Source: Atopsyche davidsoni
Taxonomy: Eukaryota; Arthropoda; Insecta; Trichoptera; Hydrobiosidae
Assembly (NCBI GenBank): GCA_022113835.1
Contig: JAILWY010000011.1
Location: 6,754,501 to 6,818,500 of the forward strand
Reading direction: 5' to 3'
Length of the DNA: 64,000 nucleotides
In this document: piece by piece, positions 12,201 through 24,200 of the stretch
How positions within the stretch are numbered: position 1 is the stretch's first letter
Layout: each line of letters opens with the position of its first letter
The notes under the pieces: generated by a model
What the model was told of the DNA's origin: nothing
Database searches by the model: none
Seen by the model: only the letters and a program-made list of their open reading frames with translations
Position numbers and translations under genes: made by a program

Positions 12201-15200
12201 AAATTCGTTGACACAACCGGTTGCACAAAAAATAAATAAACGTTTCACATCAAATCAATATACGAGGGAACATACGTTCCGGAAAAAATCGAGGTTTACG
12301 ATTAAACATACATACACAATCAAAACTCAATACGAATCATTTGAATCAATCACTTTAATTCTAAGAGAACACTTTATGCAGTATTACATGTTATTTTTAA
12401 TGAAAAATACGTCTATTGTCTTTTGGGTAGCGTTTCTTTTACGTTCATCTAAAATACGTTCATAACACCCAACGCTGTTTTTAATTGTTAAGAGAAGTCA
12501 ATGACTACGTTATGTTCATACGCATTCTTGAAATAAGAAATTCGCGTTATAGTGAAACCGCGTATAACGGGGTCGCGTTACGCGGGGTATTACTGTAATT
12601 TATTAAATAATACAAAAAAAATTTAAGAAAAATTCTACCGTAGAATATATCATAATACTAAGATAGATTTAAGACGCAATGCTATTCATCGGATACATTG
12701 ATTCCCACGTTCTCACATCTTTCATTATCGTTATCATCTTTTCCTGTGATACTTAATCCTTTGCCCCCGCTGTCGATTCTCATTTGCCATCATTCTAGAG
12801 TTGACCTCGCCGCTTGAAGTGACTGAATATTGATAATCTTCCTCCAGTACTTGGGCCGCACGCAGGACGGCGTGCTGGCGCTGTCGAACTACCGGCTGTT
12901 TCACCGCACGGGGCAGGGCGCCGTCACCATCTTCCCTCTCATGCTGGTGGAGAGTGCCGACGTCAAAGATATCTTCTACCTGCACATCATGTGCAAAGAT
13001 GCCAGGAGTCTAAGGTAATTGACTGTTTGTTATTCGATATTGAATTGAACTTTGCATAGCAAAAGGCTGACATTGAAATTAAAATTGACGTAACCTATGC
13101 TAATTTGGCAATAATTATAAAAATAAAACAAAACAATGTTATTTTATTTTGGTACAGGCTTGGCATTTAAAATGTGGATTATTGCCATTTTTTAATTTGA
13201 ATGTAAAATATTCATTAGGGGCAAACGTGTGACGTTAATCTGTAGCACGCAGAAAGTGCATGCATTGCACTGAAAGTTTGCTAATAATATCGACACCACA
13301 AAGGAAGTCTCGACTTAAGTATTACACTATTTAAAGAGTGGGATTGGTCATTCGACAATTTCAACATTTCCCTTTTTCAGCATTAGTATGCTTTGTCCGA
13401 GTATAATAGTTAAAATTAAATCTAAAAAAATTTCATCAGAAGTAGCCTCATGTGCTTTGAAATGCATAATCGTATAGATATTTAGAAAAATAGACGGAAG
13501 GAATTCCATCCACAGTTGATTAATGGGAAACTAATTATCTCCTCTATTTAACGGTTGTATTCATTTCAATATCAGCTGTTTGCGGTCAGACGATCGACAT
13601 CTATTTATGTCCATTTATCTCGGTGGGTTTCAATGCTATCTTGTGGGCGATAAAATGTGTCGGCCTGCATTCAGAAAAATGCTAATGATACATGGATTCT
13701 TTTTATCTTCATTCGCAATTTGAAGTGTTTTGACACTTCATACACTTTTGTAAAATATATTATTAATGAATTAAGATGATTTAGTTATGCTACATAACTA
13801 AATATTACTTAAAAATTATAAGAACAGAATTATCGTCACGTTGAATGGTCTTTTGTGTTAAAATTGTTAGTTCAAAAATTTGGTAATTTCAATTATTAGA
13901 ATTGCAGTTTCATAACTTGAGCATTGTTTGCATTAGAAACTAGCATTGTCAAATAGGTGCATATCTGCTGACTGTTGGCCTGTTTATAAATTCTGGGGTC
14001 AATTCCGACGGTGAAAAACAATGTTGCATAACAACTTATTATTGTGTGCACACTGCGTCCTGTCAACAACAAACTGCCGTAGTCGTGATAAGTGGTTTTA
14101 CACATTTACCACAAACATTTAACATAAAATGTGGCATCGCAACACGGCACCCTTGAAGGTTGTTATTGAAACCCAGAGGAAATGATTAGGCTAACCTTAT
14201 TCATGTTTTGATTTGACGTGTCTTCACATCGTAAACATTTAGCTGTTTATGACTACATTGAAGCTATTTTGTAAAGTAAATTTTTCATTTTATATATTCT
14301 TGCAATTTCGTAGCATATTTACTATTTATAAATTGGCAATCACATTTGTTATTTCTGTTTGGTTGTTGCCACGAGAAACTTCCTTACTAAATTGTTAATT
14401 GGAAGTAAGTTTAGTATTAAATATCGTATTATTATCCTTCTTTTGCTTATCAAGACTTAGAGCTCAATTACCGTGCAAGTCTGATTAAAACCAACCCCAC
14501 CGTGAAAACTGAAGATAGAGCGAGAGTGGAATACCAACAATCATAATGTTCACTTTGATAGAAAGCCGCAGGTTAGTTAACTGATTGTGTATAATTTTCA
14601 GATGCACGTTTGCTTCGGGAGAACAGTGCATGGAGTGGTCGCGCCGCCTGGAGACTGCGCTGCAGCCGCCAGGAGCACTGGAGGGCTTATTTGCTTTTCC
14701 CTACCGAGCTTGGGCCGCCGAGCCTGATGCCAGCCACGTCCTGCGCCGCCTTGCCGCCCCCCCCTCTGCCGACCCTCACCATGACTTCAGAAAAGAGGTA
14801 CCTAATTGAATCATCTTAAACTCAATCTGAAATTTTAAAAACTTAGATCTCTGAGTAAATAAATACAATAAAGCATGAAATTTCATTAAAACTTTTATAA
14901 TTCTTGATGAGTTTCTTTATTTTTAATTTTTAGGTGTCTCGACTGCAGTTCGACCTGCACGGAGCCTGGAGGGTGTCTATGGCCAATGCAGAGTTCCGGC
15001 TGTGTCCGTCTTATCCACCGCTGCTGCTGGTGCCGGCCTGCGTCACCGATGATGCCCTTGAAACTGTGGCCAAGTTCCGGAGTTCACGGAGGATACCCGC
15101 CGTAGTGTGGAGGTACAGGCAGCCTTAATCTTCAAAAAACTATTACCTTCAATTACAAGCTTTAAGATTCTCAAGTTTTTTTATTATTTATTTAAAATTG

Positions 15201-18200
15201 TTAAGTTACTATAACCCTTGGAGCAAAAGTTTCTCATTTGAAAAAATATTGTTAAATAAATGAAAACTGAAATCAGATCCAAGAGAAGTAATGAAAAAGT
15301 AGCAGCATTCTATTATTTATATATTTATAAACAAAATTTTGAATGATAGGGTATTTAATATGCTTTATCACAATTTACAAACATTATGTAAATATAATTT
15401 TTTTTTTTGGCAGGCATCGAGGTAATGGCGCTGTGATCGCGCGCTGCTCACAGCCAGAGGTGGGATGGCTGGGCTGGCGCTCCAACGAGGATGAGCAGCT
15501 GCTGGCTGCCCTGGCCGCCGCCTGCCATTTTGACCGCGGCCTCACCACCATGGGCGCCACGGGGAACCGCGAACCTGCTCGACAGGTACACATACATTAC
15601 CCACTGACTGTATTCAAATATGTATGAATAAAATGTATAAAGTTATTTTTATTCATATACAGTTTCTCTATATTAATTATAAAAGCTTTTATGAAATATT
15701 ATGAAAAAGTCCACTTTAAAAACCATTCATGGTATCTCAAAATCACACTCGTCACCGGTTATTTTATCCACCATCAAGTTTTGGGAGTTATATATTTTTT
15801 GGATTTCATGTTCCAATAATTTTATTTATAATTACTCACTTGCATTTGGTCGTATAATATTACTTTTAAAAAATAATTAAATAGAACTAAAAAGGTATTT
15901 TGAATTTGAAGATCTTTTCATGAACGGTTGTCTTAATATCATGCAATTAATTCTACTGTTTGTTGTCAGGTGCTGATCGTGGATGCCCGCTCATATGCAT
16001 CGGCCGTGACCAACAGGGCACGCGGGGGCGGCTGCGAGTGCCCGCAGTACTATCCGTGCGCAGAGATCCAGTTCATGTGCCTGCCCAACATCCACAGCGT
16101 GCGCAAGAGCTTCCAGGCACTGCGCTCCTTGGCTGCGGAGCCACCAGATCATGCCAAGTAAGTAGACCCCACCGATCCCTTGAATTCGCTCATAACTGTC
16201 TCATGTTCATTTTCTTTTATCCTGTATATTTCTATTCTCAACAAATCAAAATACAATATTTCATAACATACCATTAATTTATAATTTATGAAGTGACATA
16301 GATGTAACTTTGTGAAGGCTTTTTTTAATTTAAAAGATAGTACAGGTGACCTTGCTGTGTCATTGGAAATAAATTCTAAATTCATGTTAGAAATGTACAG
16401 ATAAGCAATTATTTAAGTTTGTAAACATGTCCCATAAAAATTACATTAATGATGATAACTGTGTGAACTGAACTGTGATCAATGTACATTTATTTCAAGT
16501 AGAAAAATTAAAAACATTGCATTATGCATTCTTGGCTCGTCTAGATTTATGTAAAGAGCATTTTTTTCTATTAAATTATGATGATAAATATTTTTCAATA
16601 TTCATAAAAATCTATTTTTTATACTAGGTTACTCGATATAAATAGATAAGTGATCTTCACACCCTGAATACCAAGCCAAAGCGTACTCTTAATACATTCC
16701 CCAGTCCACTGTAGATAAATCCAGTGTATGGGTTCTCCATCATCAGATTCATCTGATCGTCATTCTTTCCAATGAAAATGGATTACTGATCCATTGCATT
16801 GAAGTTAGCACTTGTGGGCTTCCAGCAAAGTCCACAGTCAAATGATCTTCATATCTATGTAGGCAGAGGTGTTTTAACAGTTTGCGTTCATGTCCACTTT
16901 CAGCTGGCACTCGGTGCTGGAGCGCTCGCTGTGGTTGCAGGCGGTGGGAGGACTGCTGAAGGCTGCCACCCTGGTGGCCCGCGCTGTGCACGCTGCCGCG
17001 CGACCCACGCTTGTGCACTGCTCCGATGGCTGGGACAGGACCCCCCAGATTGTGGCCACAGCTCAGTTGCTGCTCGATCCGTACTACAGGACCTGTGAGG
17101 TAAGACAACTCCACACCACCACACACTCCATGTTTATTTCGATAGTATGGTTGTAAATTTATTGCATCCTAAAGATACTAAATATTTGTAGTTCTAAGAC
17201 TATATACTTCAATATTCCTTTGAAAGTTAAAAAAACTTCACTTTCTTCTTCAGGGTTTTCGTATCCTGGTGGAGAGAGAGTGGCTGGACTTCGGACACAA
17301 GTTTGCTGACCGGTGTGGGCACACTGTTGGCACAGAAGACCTCAATGAAAGGTTAATATCATACAATTTAAAAAAATATATTTTATGTAACAATAATATC
17401 TATTTTAATTCTTAAATATTTTTCATTTTAAAAATGAAAGAAATGATACTCCGGTAAAGCAATACATTCTTTTTGAATTCTTATGTTTCTGACACTTCAC
17501 CTGGGAATGAATTCTATTAACATCGGCCGTGAAAACCTGCAAAAATATTTTTCATAGCGTGACTATAATAAACACTTTCTTTATTTTTCAGATGTCCGGT
17601 GTTTTTACAATGGTTGGATTGTGTTCATCAAATCTTAGTCCAATATCCATGCAGCTTTGAATTCTCACAAGCATACTTGGTAAGAATGTGGCCACATTAT
17701 GTTATTTCCCGTATAATCATTATATCTAACCTAAATATGCAACAGTATCCATATTGAAACCTGCCTTTCCTCATTTGAATGACTGACATTAATATTACAT
17801 AACACATCCTATTGCGGCTGATCTTGTCTCTTCCTCTTCTAGATAAAACTAGCGCAGCACGCCTACTCCTGCCTGTTTGGGACCTTCTTGTGCAACAGTC
17901 GGAAAGAGAGGACCAGTCAAAGAGTGGCCGAGAGGACCTTCAGTGTTTGGAGGTTCTTAAGAGGGCCGGCGTACAGGAACCATCTCTACGAGCCCAACTC
18001 TGAAGAGGTACTTACGATATTCACCCTTAAATATGATGATATTTAAAGATCACAAATATTATTGCAAAATAAATCTGGCTAAATTATTTGGTTTTAATTT
18101 TCTTAATATCGTAGCCATTTGCTGCATAGAATTTCACATAGATTGTAAAAAATCCAGCAGTGATTTTTATTTGTGCTTATGAATTGTTCTTAGGTGATAT

Positions 18201-21200
18201 ACCCGGCACACTCAGCGCGTGCACTGGCCGTGTGGGCCGCTGTGTACCTCGGAGCCGCACCCGACACTCCTGCGCCGCATCCTCCACCCGCACCCCCTGC
18301 TCATCCAGCGCACCCCACGCATCCTGCCCCACTGCAGCCTACCAATGGTCAGTCGTACTTTAGCATTTTAGTAGTACCGTGTACGAAGGGAATTATTTCA
18401 CAAAACAAATAATTTTTATCATATATATAAATATAAATGTTAGTATAAATAATACAATATATATAATAATACTTTTAATCTGCCTGAAATATACCACACT
18501 GTTAATATTATTAAAATTATCATAAGTCAATTTATTGGTGATCTAAACAGAATTAAAATATTGTCCCAGTTAACAGCACTTAAAACTAACATACTTTTAT
18601 AACTATAATTAGACTAGTATTTAAAAGTTTTCTTTGGTATCTCAGGTGTCATGACAAAGACAAGGTCCTATGGAGATTTGCTGTCTCTCTCGGAACACGG
18701 CAACACGACTCACCGGAGGTCCAGCGACCCCAGCATCACTGTGGACGCTATGTAAGTGTGCGAACAAGCCATATTATACCATTGAATCAAATATCTCCTC
18801 TAAATAACAATAATGAACATTTGCTTGTAATAAACTGTGAACTCTTTCAAATTCATAGTTTTTTATATTTTGCTTTTGCAATATAAAATATTTAAAATCT
18901 TTTCATTTGTAATATTTATTTATCTGTATTTCAATAAAACATTTTATTTTTAGAAAACTGAGCAATTTGAGCATTGCCGGAGCTAATGGCAGCGACAACC
19001 CGGTCAACAATGACAGCACAGAGCAGCAGCTCATCGATGAGTATTCGGACAACAGTGTGGACTCCGACATCATGCTGGGCAGCCAGCAAGCCATCACAAA
19101 TGGAAAGTCACCGCCCGGCAACTCCTCCTCCAACTACGTGCAAATGCAAAATCTACTCAACACTTCCAGCGAAGGCCTCATCAATACCACAGTACCGAAG
19201 CAAATTGTCAACGGTTATTCCAAGGCCAACGGTAATATTGTTCCTATTCAAAACGGAGAGGGAGGCATCTCCCAGAGCCTTGATGTCTCTCAGGTCATCG
19301 ACTCAAACTCTAACATGAAAACTGACGACTTTGACCTCGACTCGATAAACCAGAAGTTAGAATCTAACGGAGTATACGAGAATGGCAATACCCCAATGAT
19401 GAACGAGGATCGATCTTTGATTGATTCGCCAGACCAAATAGACGGAATAGCCGATAATTCTGATTATGTAGAGCAAGCTATTGACACGATCGCTGATTCT
19501 CCGCTGCAAGATTACGAAGAACGTCCAGCGAGGATTGTGACAAAAGACAGTGCAGTTTCATTTAAATCAGGCAGTGTTCTCATGGGTCTGACTCCAACAG
19601 AAGACGGACCGGTGTTTCTGGAAGGCAACTTTTCCGAGTCTAGTGAATCGGGTGGACGAGTGCGCAATGAGAGTTTAACGTGGAGGAGCATCTCCGAGTG
19701 TAGTCAGCAGACGGACTCCAGCAGTGGTTGTGTTGACTTGGGGGCGGAGCTGAACATCTCGGCCAACACTCCCATGGACTCCATGGGGATGAGAGGTGGA
19801 GTGAGAAGACCAAGACTGGATTCAGTGCAGAATGGCGGCCTTAATGATACCGCTGCAATCTTACTCGATACCGAAATAGGTAAAATATAAATTTCTTCAT
19901 ACATTTAGCAAAATTAAAGAAAAAACAATTTATTTCAACAATGTAGCAATTTTAAAATATATTAATTTTAGATTAATGTCAATCAGAATGCGTTTTTATT
20001 TACCCATGCAGGTATTAGTATATTTATGTGATTAAGCACATTTTTTCATACATTGAAAACAATTAAAGAAATTCAATGTATGAGTTTTCAATGTATGAAA
20101 AAATGTGCTTAATCACATAAATTTTAAAATAGTCATAATAGGCAGATACATTTTTCATACTTGCTAACACTTTTGACCAATGACTTTTGTACTCGTTCTA
20201 TTATAGTTTTCTAAAGTAGTAATGCTTTTAATGCTTCTTTTGTTGCCATGTCCTTGCTTCTTAAAACTGACTGTCTATCTAATACAATATTCTTATTTAT
20301 GTTGAAATGTATCTTGTCGATTTCTTTGTAGCAAAGAAACTCATTAGAAAGTTGAGGACATTCTTTTGGCCTATCATCCCTAAATAGCTGCTTCTGTTTT
20401 AGTAGCGATATGGTCACGATATGTTGATGCAATGAATCAAGCTTTTATATAGTAAATCGTAGACAATGCTTTTCGCTTGTAAATTCAATATTGCTTTTTT
20501 TTTTTAGGTAATCTTATATCTGCAGAATCAGCAGCAAATAAGCTATCAGAGCAGCAGAGTCTAGCTGGTCACAGACGCCAAAAGTCTGATGGCAATACAG
20601 GCAGCAGCCACTTTGAGTATTTCCCTCCGCTTGTGGCATACACCGCCACCGAGGAGACCATGTCTTGTTCCGACATGACCCTGTGTCCCAACTCACCGCT
20701 GCGTGCCTGCCATCGGACACAGTCAGCCGGAGGTACACATAGAAATCTTGTTGATCGCCTTGTGATCCAACTAATACATTTTTTTTATTGCGCTGCTATT
20801 GTGGGAGTAGAAATATTGGCTGGATTAATTTTTTTGGTTATGCTCATGATTTGCATATTTTTAAGACTGAAAAGTTGGTTTCTGATTAATCGAGGGTTGG
20901 TCTATTTAATAAGATGGATTTTGTGGATAAAGATAAAATAATATTGATTTTATGATTTGTTATAGCTGCCAGCAACACCGGTGTGTGGCGGTGGCACGGG
21001 CGCTCGGTGTCTGTACCATGTGCCCCCGAACCTGGAGTCCCCGTGCCCGGGGAGGTGGCCCCTTCGCCGTGCCGCCTGTGCACGCACTATCAACAGGACC
21101 AGACATGCTGGGCCCCCAACTGCAGGCGCATGCAACACCGGTAATCATCCAATAATCCTAAACTAAATCACGCATGTTTGCATCTTGTTACATATGATTA

Positions 21201-24200
21201 AGACAACATTCGTTCAATACCTGGCCACAACAACACGCTACAAAAGTGAGACCTCGAGAGTTTCATACTAAACTTGTGTATGTATTGAATATGAATAATC
21301 AACTATCAATCAATGATTGGTTTTATAGACAATGTGGAAGTAATGGGCGAGCGGAAACAGCCAGCTCTCTGGACCCGGTGGACGGCCTCGTCTGCCCACA
21401 GAGTCCTGTACAGCATCGGTTACACCAAATTATTCAAGACCATAAGGTACACTAACATTTGATGTATTTAAAAAAATTATATTGTAGATTAAATGAAACA
21501 TGGACTTTACCCAACGATAGAATGTTTTAAGTAATATTTGTGATGAATGAACATTGAACAAATGTTGTTGCATTTCAGATGAGAGAGGAGGTGCTGAAGA
21601 GAGAGCTTCACGCAGTCAGAGTAGAATTATTGCAGAGAGCATGTCGGACGGCGCGGCTCACTCCTGATCACACCGTTAGTATTTTCTCTTTTGCTCCGAT
21701 TGTGAGGTTCTGTCTGAGAAAAAATAAACATTCCTTGTAACTTTTACACTCACGAGAGTAGACACTGCCAAGTTGTAGCTCGGGTGATTGTAGCTTTTTT
21801 CGCTTCTGCTTGACTCATGCTTCAGTTAATATATAGGTGTCCCAAAAAGAGCTCCAGAATTATTTTTGTGATAAAATATATAATTTTTGTCTGGAGCGAA
21901 ATGTCCGGCAGATGTCCTTTAAACAATCTTATGATAATCATGGGATTTGAGAATTTTAGAGGTTATACCGTCGCCGAATCCCCTCTTAGTTAATGTTATT
22001 TTGTACGCAGTACCACAAAAGTCATGATACAATCAAAAAAGGGAAAACTGAATAAAACTCCTGAAAGGTAAAGAATAGATTTGTGACTTGATTAGAAATT
22101 TATTTAAATTTTTATTTAAGAAATTCGTTTCCCGAGTGATATATTTTGTGGCCCAAAGATCAAATCTAGTTTCCCCTTTTCAAGTAATACCGTGAGTTTT
22201 GAAGTACCTGCATAGAGAATATTGATGAGGTGTTGTTATTTTGTATGTATATGCACCCAGTTTTCTTCAGCGCCAGTGCTAAAGCAGGAGACTTGTTTGC
22301 AGGAGGCACTGAACTCGCCTAGTTGTGATAGTTCCCCCGAAGTCGGAGCCAGTCTTGACTGGAACAGTCTGCCCCTCCACAGTTTGGTCTTCGAGGATTC
22401 TTATTACGGCGACAATCATAGGCCGTTCGACTCTCTTGACTCCTATTGGGTTAGTCATCAGCATCAGTCAGAAGCATCATCAGAACTAATGCCTTTCGCC
22501 CATACACCGTGATCAGTATTCAATATAATAACAGATTGGTTTTTCAATATGGCCCAGTAACGGTTTAAAATTTGACAAAATGTGTTGTTGTTTTGTGATA
22601 ATAAGAAATTTTCATAGTCAAAATGGTGGAATGATTGGTGTTGTAATAATATATACGTGTCTTCTCCGCAACAAGGAATAATTCTTCATGTCACTTGTAT
22701 TGTTATTGTAAAAACATTCTTCAAATAAACTATATTGCATGACTAATCTAAATTATTCGATCTATTTTGAGGGTTAAATAGGGTTAAAGACCCTCACTCA
22801 ATTTTCACTTCTTTAACTGCACGATATAAAATTAAAATATTCATTTATTTATGTATGTTTTGAAAAATTATAATCCACAGGGTGCTAGCTTATTTACTTA
22901 CTAAATGGGTAACTAACATTTTCTATAAATTTACAAAATACAAATGGTGAAATCTAATGGATCTGTGTAGATACACTATTGGGACAAAAAAAAACTAGGA
23001 AAACTCGACCATTGGCTCTTCAAAAAGATTAACGGGCTCTTGGAACAGGTCTGGGTGGTCGGGAGGTTTTCGCAGTATGTATCTATATAGAATTTTTAAT
23101 AATTATATAGTACAGAGTAAGAGAGATTACGATCTTAGCCGCTATGGAAATCTCTGACCAATATCATCAGAATAATCAGGATGATACCGAATATAAATGT
23201 GCATTTCGATTTGATTTCTATTTTTGATTGATTGTGATGAGATGTTTGAGGGTTCATAAACTGTATCTACTAATGTTGCTCACGGCTGCTGTGATCGTAG
23301 CCCTTATTAATCGAATGATAAATATGTTTTGTACATGTACAATGTACAAAATAATTTATTCTCATAGTTCTGTTTTATAGTTAATCATGTATTGATGGTG
23401 TAATTAATAATCGATGATTGTTCCAGGACTATTATCCTCCATCCGATGCTTCATCTGTGACGGCCGACAGTTCAGGGTCGGGAGCAGCGGAGGCGCCGGT
23501 GCCGCGGGCCGGAGGGGGCAGCGGTGTCCGGTGGGTCCCCGACCACGCTGTGTCCCGCTGCATGCGGTGCGCTGCACATTTTTGGCTCGGCAAGAGAAAA
23601 CATCACTGCAGGTAACGGTGATACCCTTCTCGATCACATCCTTAACTTAAGCTGAAAATTTAAGCTATGTAATAAACGTCTTGCACTTAGTCTTTATTTA
23701 AAATTTATATCAAAAAAGTTTAGATCAATATTATATTATGAAGGTAACAAATAAAGGTTAAATTCTTTGATTTGTAATAAATAGCCTGGATTTTCATATT
23801 AAAAAAAATTTGCAATTAAATAAGTGAATGTGTGTTTTGTCCATCAGGAGCTGTGGCCGCATATTCTGCGCGGAGTGCTCGGAGAACACGACGCCCCTGC
23901 CCAGCGAGCAGCTTTACAGCCCTGTGAGAATTTGTGCCGAATGTTTTGCGTCCCTCGTGCCTAATAATTCTAACCAAGAAAAGTGAGAAAATTAACAATG
24001 TTGTAGTTAGTAGGCAGTTTTTTTTAGAGTAAGACAAATATATAAATGCATGGCCTTGCTATGTATTTGAAATTTTATTATATTATTTATAAATATTGCA
24101 GAAGCATGAGTGTGAACGAGCAGGCAGTGAGCACTTCAGGAGTTCGGAGACCGCTCGCCTCTGCAGCCACTAGCCCACCGCAGACCACGCCTCCTGATGT

